A stretch of DNA of 59,898 nucleotides from an uncultured Prevotella sp. (lineage in GTDB: Bacteria > Bacteroidota > Bacteroidia > Bacteroidales > Bacteroidaceae), in NCBI GenBank assembly GCA_905233425.1, contig CAJOEC010000012.1, positions 1-59,898 on the forward strand, written 5' to 3'. The translations under genes and the position numbers were made by a program. The notes beneath the pieces were generated by a model. The model saw nothing but the letters and a program-made list of their open reading frames with translations, was not told the origin of the DNA and did not search any database. How positions within the stretch are numbered: the first letter of the stretch is position 1; the number at the start of each line of letters is the position of its first letter. Of the stretch, positions 7,032 through 14,783 are shown in pieces.

Positions 7032-9689
7032 ATGACACAACGCATATACATTCTTATAGTGCTGCTGATGGCTTTCTGCCTGAAATCGGTGGCACAGTTC
7101 ATTACGGGCACAGTTACGGACAAGGAGACAGGGGAGGGCATACCCTACGCCAGCGTGGTGTATAAGGGTCATAACGTCGCCGTGGTCTCAGACGACAAGG
7201 GACACTACCGCATAGACCGCCACAACGGATGGAACATAACGTTCAGCGCCGTGGGCTACAAGTCGGAGGTCGTGGCCGTCAGCTACGACACCAGCAGCAA
7301 GATGGACATAGTGCTCTCGCCCGACGGGGCACAGGTGGCCGAGGTGACAGTCAAGGCCAAGCGCAACCACTACAGCCGAAAGAACAACCCAGCCGTAGAC
7401 CTGATGCGCAAGGTGATAGAGAAGAAGAAAGAGACCAACCTGGCCAACCACGACTACTACAAGTACGAGAAATACGAGAAGATAACACTTGCCGCCAACG
7501 ACCTCACACCCCAGATGCTCGACAAGAAGCCCTTTTCCAGTACGCCGTGGCTGCTGGAGCAGGTGGAGGTGTGCAAGTACAACCTGAAGATGATACTGCC
7601 GCTGAGTGTCGACGAGACGGCCTCGCAGATTGTCTACCGCAAGAACCCTCAGTCGAAGAAGACATACATCAAGGGACAGCAGTCGTCGGGCATAAACGAC
7701 CTCTTCCAAACGGGCGACATACTGAACATCGTGATGAAGGACGTGTTTACCGACGTAGACCTCTACGACGACCAGATACGTCTGCTGCAGTACCCATTCA
7801 CCTCGCCCATCGGCAAGGATGCCATCAGTTTCTATAGGTTCTATATAGTTGACACTGTGGCGATAAGACCCTCCCCCCAGCCCCTCCCTGCAGGGAGGGG
7901 AGTATATACCTCTGAGGCAGAAGGTAACTACTCCCCTCCCTCACAGGGAGGGGCCGGGGGTGGGTCTGCTGACAGCTGCATCCACCTCCACTTCCTGCCC
8001 AACAACCAGATGGACTTCGGATTCCGTGGCGACATCTACATACTGAAGGACTCGAGCTACCACGTGCGCCGCTGCGAGCTGACCCTGCCCAAGCAGTCGT
8101 CGGTGAACTTCGTGAAGAACATGCGCATTGAGCAGGAGTTCGAGCAGCTGCCCAACGGCGAGTGGGTGCTAACGCAGGACGATGCCATCACCGAACTGTC
8201 GTTCGCCAAGTTCCTACAGCAGGCCATCGTCATACGCACCACGCGCTTCAGCGACTACTCGTTTGACGAGCTGCCGAAACGCCTGTTCAAGGGTGCCCGC
8301 ACGGAGATTCGCGAACCCGATGCCGGTATGCAGAGCAAGCAGTTCTGGAGCAAATACCGACAGGTGGAACTCACAAAGAGCGAGGAGTCTATGGGAGGAT
8401 TCGTGGAGAACATCCAGCGCATAAAGGGCTTCAAGTACATCATGTATGGTCTGAACGCGCTCATCGAGAACTCAATAGAGACCGGCGACCCGAACAAGAT
8501 TGACATCTCGCCGGTGAACACCCTTATCTCGCGTAACCAGATTGACGGATGGCGCACACGTCTCACGCTGAAGACAACAGCCAACCTCTGCAAGCGTTTC
8601 TTTGCCGAGGGCTACTACGCCTACGGTTTCGGAAGCCACAAGAATTACTACCATGGCGGGCTGACCTACTCGTTCATCGACAAGGTGTACATGCCCTGGG
8701 AATATCCCAAGCGCACGCTGAAATTGGAAAGCACCTACGACATGTCGTCGCCCAGCGACCGCTATCTGCCTACGGACAAGGACAACTTCCTCGTTGCGTT
8801 CAAGTGGGCGGGCATCAACAAGATGACTATCAACAACCGCCAGAAACTATCATTCGAGTACGAGATGTACGGCGGGCTGCGCACCACGCTGAGCCTGAAG
8901 ACCGAGGAAAATGAGGCCTGCGGAGCCATGTCGTTCCGCACCCTCGACCAGCCACGTGTCGACTACGACGAGCTTAAGCCAAACGGCGAGTTCATGCGCA
9001 CAACGGAGCTGTTCGCCGAGCTGCGCTATGCACCTTCCGAGACATACATCAACAGCAAGCAGCGCCGTGTGACCATCAACCACGACGCACCGTCGATGTC
9101 CATCAGCCACACCATAGGATTCAAGAATATACTCGGCGGACAATACGAGTCGAACTTCACCGAGGCGAAACTCTACCAGCGGTTCTGGCTCAACAGCTGG
9201 GGAAAGGTGGACCTGCACCTCAAGGCAGGAATACAGTGGAACAAGGTGCCCTACATGCTGCTCATCCACCCGGTGGCCAACCAGTCGTTCATCATCGAGG
9301 AGGAGATGTTCAACCTCATTAACAACATGGAGTTCCTCAACGACCGCTATGCCTCGATGATGCTCTCATGGGACATGAACGGAAAGTTCTTCAACCGCAT
9401 GCCGCTGCTGAAGAAGCTGAAATGGCGCGAATACCTTGCCATCAACGTGCTTTGGGGCGACCTTTCCGACAAGAACGACCCCGACAAGAACCCCGGTGAC
9501 CCCTTGCTGATGTATTTCCCAAGCGGATGTAACGTCATGAACCCAAAGGTGCCATACGCCGAGGCTGTAGCCGGTGTGCACAACATTTTCAAAATCCTGC
9601 ACGTGGAGTATGTCCGCCGACTCAACTACCTCAGCCTGCCAACAAGCGAGAAATGGGGAATACGATTCATCTTCCGTCTGACATTCTGA
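7032..9689 (+). CDS. DUF5686 / carboxypeptidase-regulatory-like outer-membrane protein
   Basis: 885 residues. Signal peptide MTQRIYILIVLLMAFCLKSVAQ; a carboxypeptidase-D-regulatory-like beta domain at about 23-100 (GTVTDKETGEGIPYASVVYK); then the long DUF5686 region ending in a beta-barrel-like C-terminus with terminal aromatic residue (IRFIFRLTF), as expected for an outer-membrane protein. The function of the family is not established; members are widespread in Bacteroidota. Residues about 278-312 are an inserted inverted-repeat element (PSPQPLPAGRGV ... YSPPSQGGAGGGS) that interrupts otherwise family-like sequence without shifting the frame. The aldehyde dehydrogenase follows 60 bp downstream and may be co-transcribed. 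Confidence 0.85.
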   Translation: MTQRIYILIVLLMAFCLKSVAQFITGTVTDKETGEGIPYASVVYKGHNVAVVSDDKGHYRIDRHNGWNITFSAVGYKSEVVAVSYDTSSKMDIVLSPDGAQVAEVTVKAKRNHYSRKNNPAVDLMRKVIEKKKETNLANHDYYKYEKYEKITLAANDLTPQMLDKKPFSSTPWLLEQVEVCKYNLKMILPLSVDETASQIVYRKNPQSKKTYIKGQQSSGINDLFQTGDILNIVMKDVFTDVDLYDDQIRLLQYPFTSPIGKDAISFYRFYIVDTVAIRPSPQPLPAGRGVYTSEAEGNYSPPSQGGAGGGSADSCIHLHFLPNNQMDFGFRGDIYILKDSSYHVRRCELTLPKQSSVNFVKNMRIEQEFEQLPNGEWVLTQDDAITELSFAKFLQQAIVIRTTRFSDYSFDELPKRLFKGARTEIREPDAGMQSKQFWSKYRQVELTKSEESMGGFVENIQRIKGFKYIMYGLNALIENSIETGDPNKIDISPVNTLISRNQIDGWRTRLTLKTTANLCKRFFAEGYYAYGFGSHKNYYHGGLTYSFIDKVYMPWEYPKRTLKLESTYDMSSPSDRYLPTDKDNFLVAFKWAGINKMTINNRQKLSFEYEMYGGLRTTLSLKTEENEACGAMSFRTLDQPRVDYDELKPNGEFMRTTELFAELRYAPSETYINSKQRRVTINHDAPSMSISHTIGFKNILGGQYESNFTEAKLYQRFWLNSWGKVDLHLKAGIQWNKVPYMLLIHPVANQSFIIEEEMFNLINNMEFLNDRYASMMLSWDMNGKFFNRMPLLKKLKWREYLAINVLWGDLSDKNDPDKNPGDPLLMYFPSGCNVMNPKVPYAEAVAGVHNIFKILHVEYVRRLNYLSLPTSEKWGIRFIFRLTF
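7866..7967. repeat. Coding inverted-repeat element, family A, copy in the DUF5686 gene
   Basis: 102 bp. The left half is a hairpin around CCCCTCCCTGCAGGGAGGGG; a spacer follows; the right half is CCCCTCCCTCACAGGGAGGGG followed by a G-rich run. The outer ends AGACCC / GGGTCT are inverted. It is read in frame as RPSPQPLPAGRGV, a spacer, and YSPPSQGGAGGGS. The length is a multiple of three. Confidence 0.85.
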
Positions 9690-9749
9690 TGCAACAAATA
9701 GGTTATATACCATTTTATATTTATTACAAACTAAAAACCCACAACAATT

Positions 9750-11192
9750 ATGAAAGACTTAAAAATGTACATTAACGGCCAGTTCTGCGAAAGCTCAAGT
9801 GGCAAATGGATCGACGTGCTCAACCCATCGACCGAGGAGGTCATCTCACGCCAGCCCGAAGGAACCATCGAGGACGTGAACCGCGCCCTCGACGCTGCCC
9901 GCGCAGCACAGAAGGCCTGGGCCAAGACTCCTGCCATCGAGCGTGCCGGCTATCTGCTGAAGATAGCAGCCGGAATAAAGGCCCGCGAACAGGAATTCAC
10001 CGAGATAATCATGCGCGAGCAGGGAAAGACACGCACATGGGCTTCGATAGAAGTGGGAGCCACCATCGCCTATTTCGAGTACATGGCCACCTTCGCACGC
10101 CACATTGAGGGCGAGATTATCCCCAGCGACAGACCTAACGAGACGATACTGCTCACAAAGAAGCCTATCGGCGTCGTAGCTGGCATTCTGCCTTGGAACT
10201 TCCCATTCTTCCTCATAGCACGCAAGGCCGGTGCCGCCCTCATAGCCGGTTGCACCATCGTCATCAAGCCGTCACAGCTCACCCCAGAGAACTGTACTGA
10301 GTTTGCCAAAGTCGTAGCCGAGACAGGGCTGCCAGCAGGTGTCATCAACATCGTGACAGGCAAGGGAAGCGTCATAGGAAACGAAATGGCCGGAAGCCCG
10401 AAAATCGACATTGTCAGCGTTACTGGCAGCGTAGGAGCCGGAGAGAGCATCATGGCTGCTGCATCGAAGAACATCACCAAGGTAAGTCTCGAACTGGGCG
10501 GCAAGGCTCCGGCAATCGTCATGAAGGACGCCGACCTGGAGCGTGCAGCACAGTGGATAGTGGACAGCCGCATAGGCAACAACGGACAGATATGCAACAA
10601 CGCCGAACGTGTCTACGTGCAGAAGGAGGTGAAAGCCGAGTTCACAAAGATTCTCGTGGAGAAGATGAAGGCCGTGAAGGTGGGCGACCCCTGCGCCGAC
10701 GAGACCGTAGACATGGGTCCGTTAGTGGAAGCACGCGCACTGGAAAGCGTCACCGAGAAGGTGGAACGCGCCATCAAGCAGGGTGCAAAGCTGCTCTGCG
10801 GAGGAAGCCGTGTTGGCAAAAAGGGATATTTCTATGCCGCCACAGTACTCGACGACTGCCGCCAGGACATGGACATCATCCACGAGGAGACATTCGGCCC
10901 CGTAATACCTCTAATAGAGTTCAGCAACATCGACGAGGCTATCGCAATGGCCAACGACTGTGAATACGGACTGGCCAGCTCGATATTCACCAAAGACCTG
11001 AACATCGCCGTGAAGGCTTGCCGCGAACTGGAATTCGGCGAGACATACGTCAACCGCGAACATTTCGAGGCCATCCAGGGCTTCCATGCCGGCATGAAGA
11101 AGAGCGGAATAGGCGGTGCCGACGGAAAGCACGGAGTCGACGAGTACCTCGTCACCCACGTCACTTACCTTGACACATACGAGGATATGTAA
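9750..11192 (+). CDS. aldA: Aldehyde dehydrogenase, lactaldehyde/glycolaldehyde type
   Basis: 480 residues, full length for the family. It shows the NAD-binding core (PWNFPFFLIARKAGAAL, VTGSVGAGESIM), the general-base Glu in SLELGGKAPAIV and the catalytic Cys in NNGQICNNAERVYV. AldA enzymes oxidise L-lactaldehyde, the by-product of L-fucose and L-rhamnose breakdown, to lactate. The nearby fucosidase and AraC regulator support that assignment, although the fucose isomerase, kinase and aldolase genes are not in this window. The ATG at 9750 is chosen; the C-terminus (HVTYLDTYEDM) is intact. Confidence 0.85.
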   Translation: MKDLKMYINGQFCESSSGKWIDVLNPSTEEVISRQPEGTIEDVNRALDAARAAQKAWAKTPAIERAGYLLKIAAGIKAREQEFTEIIMREQGKTRTWASIEVGATIAYFEYMATFARHIEGEIIPSDRPNETILLTKKPIGVVAGILPWNFPFFLIARKAGAALIAGCTIVIKPSQLTPENCTEFAKVVAETGLPAGVINIVTGKGSVIGNEMAGSPKIDIVSVTGSVGAGESIMAAASKNITKVSLELGGKAPAIVMKDADLERAAQWIVDSRIGNNGQICNNAERVYVQKEVKAEFTKILVEKMKAVKVGDPCADETVDMGPLVEARALESVTEKVERAIKQGAKLLCGGSRVGKKGYFYAATVLDDCRQDMDIIHEETFGPVIPLIEFSNIDEAIAMANDCEYGLASSIFTKDLNIAVKACRELEFGETYVNREHFEAIQGFHAGMKKSGIGGADGKHGVDEYLVTHVTYLDTYEDM

Positions 11193-11285
11193 CAAAGTCT
11201 GTAGTCCGTATTCTGAAGTCTAAAGGTTTGTGTACGTAAACAGCAAAAACATTTAGTGCAAGTAGTGAAAAAACACGACAATTAT

Positions 11286-11316
11286 TTTGCAGTTTGGAAA
11301 AAAAACACTACCTTTG
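11286..11316 (+). promoter_or_regulatory. Strong promoter with no protein gene downstream
   Basis: TTTG (11286-11289), 19 bp, TACCTTTG (11309-11316): an ideal Bacteroidota promoter. The next feature on this strand is a strong hairpin at 11392-11430, not an ORF, so it may drive a small RNA. Confidence 0.65.
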
Positions 11317-11322
11317 CGCTGG

Positions 11323-11434
11323 AAAAATGCAAAAAATGGTACCAACCTTTACCTTAAATTAATACTATGTAGGATAACACACAACAAAGACCCAAAAAAG
11401 TGTACCTCGTGAGGAGGTGCACTTTTTTGGTTTG
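11323..11434 (+). ncRNA. Candidate small RNA of about 110 nt (promoter to terminator)
   Basis: The predicted transcript would start about 6-7 nt after the TACCTTTG box and end at the hairpin and T-run near 11430. The only start codons inside open a frame of 11 codons or less (ATG at 11328). No known RNA family was recognised. It could instead be a leader peptide or decay product, or an unrecognised gene of another kind. Confidence 0.35.
11392..11430. terminator. Hairpin terminator, probably bidirectional
   Basis: Inverted repeat with 17-bp arms 11392-11408 and 11414-11430, one G-U pair and a 5-nt loop. Arm ends are CCAAAAAAG and CTTTTTTGG, so each strand has a GC-rich stem followed by a T-run. 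It separates the aldA/candidate-sRNA unit from tRNA-Ser. Confidence 0.75.
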
Positions 11435-11480
11435 GTAGTTAAATATTTAAAAAATTTTTTCCTTTCTCGTTTTTTGTTCG

Positions 11481-11488
11481 TACCTTTG
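11481..11488 (+). promoter_or_regulatory. -7 promoter box TACCTTTG for tRNA-Ser
   Basis: Perfect TAnnTTTG match 17 bp upstream of the mature tRNA 5' end. The upstream 25 bp are very AT-rich but show no clean -33 box. Confidence 0.55.
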
Positions 11489-11505
11489 CATCCGCTTTTC
11501 AAAAA

Positions 11506-11593
11506 GGAGAGATGCTCGAGTGGCTGAAGAGGCACGCCTGGAAAGCGTGTGACCGGCAAAACTGGTTCGCGAGTTCGAATCTCGCTCTCTCCG
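11506..11593 (+). tRNA. tRNA-Ser (anticodon GGA)
   Basis: Acceptor stem GGAGAGA / TCTCTCC with discriminator G. The anticodon arm CACGC-CTGGAAA-GCGTG carries GGA. A long class II variable arm (CCGG ... CTGG) and the T loop TTCGAAT follow. Total 88 nt. The 3' CCA is not encoded. Confidence 0.95.
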
Positions 11594-11618
11594 CGAAGTA
11601 TGGTATGGTAAAAGGAAA

Positions 11619-11646
11619 GCCCCAGCACAGACTTATGTACTGGGGC
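11619..11646. terminator. Hairpin after tRNA-Ser
   Basis: Arms GCCCCAG and CTGGGGC with a 14-nt loop, between tRNA-Ser and the end of the minus-strand DUF5053-like gene. It lacks a good T-run, so a terminator role is uncertain. Confidence 0.35.
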
Positions 11647-11676
11647 GGTTGTAATTAATAAACAGTGTTAAACCTT

Positions 11677-12090
11677 TTAGGCAAAACGATAGGAGCCTAT
11701 GAGTGTGCCCACCTCTTGCAATGCACGATTAAGTGTTTCTTTCTGTTCGGCATTCAGAGTATAGACCTGACCACGCACTGGTGTACCGTTAATACGCTGT
11801 GATAGCCATGCCGCGCTCTTGCCGAAATACTCCTTGGCGATATATCCCCATGGGGTCAACTTATAGACTTTTTCATTCATCCTGGTGCGCAACACCTCCT
11901 TTACCAGTTCGCCATCCTTGCGTGCCAATTCCAGCTGATGCTCTATGACAGGTTTCATCTTCTCCTGCACTTCTGGTCCGTTCAACTCTTTTAGCCGGGC
12001 AACCACTTCATCAAATCTCTTTCTTTTCTCAGGTGCAATCTCGCCCATCAACGAGTCCAGCTCCTTAGTCAGTCTTTCAATCTCATTCAT
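11677..12090 (-). CDS. DUF5053-like small protein
   Basis: 137 residues. The N-terminal two thirds is charged and helical (coiled-coil-like, ERLTKELDSLMGEIAPEKRK). The C-terminal part contains a DNA-binding-like helical segment, WGYIAKEYFGKSAAWLSQRI, then NGTPVRG. This resembles the DUF5053 family of Bacteroidota proteins of unknown role, an assignment made from memory of the motif. A 51-residue ORF lies 54 bp upstream on the same strand behind a good promoter, so the two are probably one transcript. Confidence 0.65.
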   Translation of the reverse strand: MNEIERLTKELDSLMGEIAPEKRKRFDEVVARLKELNGPEVQEKMKPVIEHQLELARKDGELVKEVLRTRMNEKVYKLTPWGYIAKEYFGKSAAWLSQRINGTPVRGQVYTLNAEQKETLNRALQEVGTLIGSYRFA

Positions 12091-12144
12091 ATAGCGTTTC
12101 TTTTTTGTTTGACCACCTCATTTGTCGGAGTAGCCTTGGTTCTA

Positions 12145-12300
12145 CTATTTCTTTCTAAGTTCATCGTAGAGAGGTTTGAGGTATTTCAATTCGTAATCGA
12201 CTTGCTTCCAGTAATGTTCCTCTCCAATGATTTCTCTTACTTTTTCAAGATCTTTCAATCTTTGTTCGCCTCTCTTTATTCTCTCTTCAACCGTTGCCAT
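12145..12300 (-). CDS. Small charged coiled-coil protein, 51 residues, unknown
   Basis: ATG at 12300 opens a 52-codon frame, MATVEERIKRGEQRLKDLEK..., ending RKK. It is highly charged, helical and without a membrane segment. A TTG-20 bp-TAAATTTG promoter stands about 45 bp upstream, which supports real expression. The downstream neighbour is the DUF5053-like gene, and a functional link as a pair is possible. No homologous family is recognised. Confidence 0.5.
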   Translation of the reverse strand: MATVEERIKRGEQRLKDLEKVREIIGEEHYWKQVDYELKYLKPLYDELRKK

Positions 12301-12344
12301 TGTTCCAATTTAAAGAGTTAATCACTCCGCTTATTAATTCTCTG

Positions 12345-12375
12345 CAAATTTACATAAAGTTTTCTTAATGTACAA
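12345..12375 (-). promoter_or_regulatory. Promoter of the small-ORF / DUF5053-like pair
   Basis: Minus strand TTG (12373-12375), 20 bp, TAAATTTG (12345-12352). Good match and spacing. Confidence 0.65.
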
Positions 12376-12477
12376 GAAAAACATAAATCATTTTTATGTA
12401 ATCACGATTTTTAACGTTTGTATAGTTCCTTGATATGCTCGCAGAATAGACAATTACAAAACAAAATGCGTTTAGAA

Positions 12478-13467
12478 TCACCCTATCTCTAACATTCGCT
12501 CAATGGGCTTTACGGCATCGGCAGCTATGTCGGCGTCTACTTCTACAGACGGCCACTCATACTTCAGACAGTTGTAAATCTTCAGTAGTGAGTTCATCTT
12601 CATGTACTGGCATTCGTTGCAATGGCAGCCAATGGTGCCCTCGCTCACTTCAGGCGGCACAGGAAGGAAAACAGTCTGAGGACATTGGCGCTGCATCTCA
12701 TGCAGTATTCCGGCCTCGGTGGCAACGATATATTCATTGTTGGGGTGCTCAACGGCATATTTCAGCAGCACAGCAGTACTGCCTACGACATCGGCAACTT
12801 TCAGAACAGGACCTTTGCACTCAGGATGAGCCAGAACGAGAGCCTGTGGATGCTCCGCCTTCATCTTCACGATGGCCTCAACGGAGAAACGCTCGTGAAC
12901 GTGGCATCCACCGTTCCAAAGAAGCATCTGACGGCCTGTGATTGAATTTATATAACTACCAAGATTGTAGTCGGGGCCGAAGATAATCTTCTCGTCCTGT
13001 GGGAACGTATCGATAACCTTGCGGGCATTGCCGCTGGTGACAACAATATCGGTGAGCGCCTTCACGGCAGCTGTGGTGTTTACATAGCTTACAACCTTGT
13101 AGCCAGGATGCTCCTCTTTGTATTTCTTCAAGTCCTCGGCCTTACAGCTGTCGGCCAACGAGCAACCGGCATTGAGGTCGGGACAGAGGACAAGCTTGTC
13201 GGGTGAAAGCAGTTTGCACGTCTCAGCCATAAAATGCACTCCACACATCACTATTATGCAGGCATCGGTCTTGGCGGCCTGACGAGCCAGAGCCAACGAG
13301 TCACCAATAAAATCGGCAACATGCTGTACCGATCCGTCGGTATAATAGTGGGCCAGGACAACGGCCTGTTTCTCCTCGCACATACGGCGTATCTCACTGT
13401 GAAGGTCTGTGCCTTCAGCCACTGGCTCGTCGATGAAGCCTTGGCTTATCCATTCGTTTTTCAACAT
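12478..13467 (-). CDS. nadA: Quinolinate synthase
   Basis: 329 residues. NadA condenses iminoaspartate with dihydroxyacetone phosphate to quinolinate, the second step of de novo NAD synthesis, using a [4Fe-4S] cluster. Family motifs are seen: VVLAHYYTDGSVQHVADFIG, the cluster cysteine region CPDLNAGCSLADSC, HPECKGPVLKVADVVGSTA, and the C-terminal GTIGCHCNECQYMKMN with further cysteines. Usual partners nadB and nadC are not adjacent. The start at 13467 gives the expected N-terminus. Upstream lies the AT-rich gap with DnaA-box-like sites. Confidence 0.95.
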   Translation of the reverse strand: MLKNEWISQGFIDEPVAEGTDLHSEIRRMCEEKQAVVLAHYYTDGSVQHVADFIGDSLALARQAAKTDACIIVMCGVHFMAETCKLLSPDKLVLCPDLNAGCSLADSCKAEDLKKYKEEHPGYKVVSYVNTTAAVKALTDIVVTSGNARKVIDTFPQDEKIIFGPDYNLGSYINSITGRQMLLWNGGCHVHERFSVEAIVKMKAEHPQALVLAHPECKGPVLKVADVVGSTAVLLKYAVEHPNNEYIVATEAGILHEMQRQCPQTVFLPVPPEVSEGTIGCHCNECQYMKMNSLLKIYNCLKYEWPSVEVDADIAADAVKPIERMLEIG

Positions 13468-13536
13468 TGTATTATTATTTTTATTGTTTTTATTTTTAAA
13501 AGAATAAAAGAATATTTGTATGATGTGGCGTTAATA

Positions 13537-13832
13537 AGTTGATAACTTTCTACGCTTTTTCTTTCCCAGTTTGTTTTCCACTTGTGGTGTCGCTGCTTTC
13601 AAAGTTTGTGTTGATATTATTTTACTGAAAATGAGGCATGTTAGTTGTTTATCCACATTTTCCTTTTTCGGTGCAAAATTACAAAGTTTATATCTTTTAT
13701 TTGCATGAAATAGTTGAAAAAAAACAAAAAACTGCGGAATTATGACTATTTTTCCACAGTTTTTTGGTTTTCACTATGTCGGTTTTTTGTTATCAACAAT
13801 TTCTTACAAAGTTTTCCACAGAGTTTTGCACA
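13537..13832. other. Candidate replication origin: cluster of DnaA-box-like 9-mers in AT-rich DNA
   Basis: The 400-bp gap between nadA and lgt is AT-rich and has no ORF. It contains TTATCCACA (13649-13657, the exact classical box), TTTTCCACA twice (13750-13758, 13812-13820), TTATCAACA (13790-13798), TTTTGCACA (13824-13832), TTTTCCACT (13574-13582) and, on the minus strand, TTATCAACT (13537-13545). Clustering of these variants in under 300 bp is typical of bacterial oriC or of a DnaA-regulated site. dnaA is not nearby, so the call is tentative. Confidence 0.45.
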
Positions 13833-13837
13833 GTTTT

Positions 13838-13856
13838 ACTGCGGCAATGCCGCAGT
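13838..13856. terminator. Short hairpin downstream of lgt
   Basis: Near-perfect inverted repeat ACTGCGGCA / TGCCGCAGT, 18 bp beyond the lgt stop codon on the minus strand. Possible lgt terminator, or another member of the palindromic repeats scattered in this genome. Confidence 0.5.
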
Positions 13857-13874
13857 CTACATGACAGGGGATAT

Positions 13875-14702
13875 TTACTTTTTCCATCCTTTCACCATGA
13901 ACCATGCTCCAACGGCTATGAATGGTATTGATAGGATTTGTCCCATGTCGATGGGCAGCGATGCCTCGAAGGCTTCTTGAATTTCCTTGGTGTATTCAAT
14001 GAAAAAGCGGAAGGTGAAGATGAAGAAAAGGCAGAAGCCGAAGAAAAAACCTGTTCCTACTTTCTTAGGGTACATCTTGTAAAACACTATGCAGAGCACG
14101 AAGTATATGGCGTATGCTATTGCTTCGTAGAGCTGTCCTGGATGGCGTGGCAGCTGGTCGACGCGTTCGAAGATGAAAGCCCAGGGAACATCGGTGGTGC
14201 GGCCAATGATTTCTGAGTTCATCAGATTGCCCAAACGTATGAAACAAGCTGTTGTGCCTGTGGCGATGGCGATGTTGTCGAGAACCTGCCACATCGGTAC
14301 TTTGATTCGCTTTACGTAGAGCAGAAGAGCAAGTATGAGTCCCAAAGTTCCGCCGTGGCTTGCCAGTCCCTGATAGCCCACCATCTTCCATCCGCCGTCG
14401 TTGCCGAAATGTATTGGCAGCAACATTTCCACAAAACCTTTCCACGATGTCAAGTAATAGTCGGGCTGGTAGAACAGGCAGTGTCCTAAACGCGCACCTA
14501 TGAGTATGCCCAAGAAGCAATAGATGAACAGAGGTTCAAACTTTTCCTGCGGAATTTTTTGGTCTTTATACAGCCATCGCACTACCAAGTAGGCTATCAG
14601 CAGACCAATGAGCCAGCACATAGAGTACCAGCGAACAGAGAATGACCCAAGCGAGAATGCCTCGAGCGAGGGGTTCCAGATAATGTAAAGCAGTGTGTTC
14701 AT
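13875..14702 (-). CDS. lgt: Prolipoprotein diacylglyceryl transferase
   Basis: 275 residues with about seven membrane segments. Lgt transfers diacylglycerol from phosphatidylglycerol to the lipobox cysteine of lipoproteins in the inner membrane. Seen motifs: [31 protein letters not shown] (catalytic His region), the signature [19 protein letters not shown], and [11 protein letters not shown]. The length is usual. It serves the several lipoproteins encoded in this window. The SNF2-operon partner gene ends 81 bp upstream. Confidence 0.95.
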   Translation of the reverse strand: MNTLLYIIWNPSLEAFSLGSFSVRWYSMCWLIGLLIAYLVVRWLYKDQKIPQEKFEPLFIYCFLGILIGARLGHCLFYQPDYYLTSWKGFVEMLLPIHFGNDGGWKMVGYQGLASHGGTLGLILALLLYVKRIKVPMWQVLDNIAIATGTTACFIRLGNLMNSEIIGRTTDVPWAFIFERVDQLPRHPGQLYEAIAYAIYFVLCIVFYKMYPKKVGTGFFFGFCLFFIFTFRFFIEYTKEIQEAFEASLPIDMGQILSIPFIAVGAWFMVKGWKK

Positions 14703-14783
14703 ATAAGAGTTGAGTTTTTATGGCCGGCTCACAGCCGGCATAATTGACGAAAAAGGGGTTGAGGGTTGAGGGTTGAGAGGGTT

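Noticed and set aside
14720..14783. TTGAGGG repeats resembling telomere DNA, with a GCCGGCTCACAGCCGGC hairpin
   Set aside because: Only three or four short units in a normal gap between lgt and its neighbour; most likely simple-sequence or terminator DNA.
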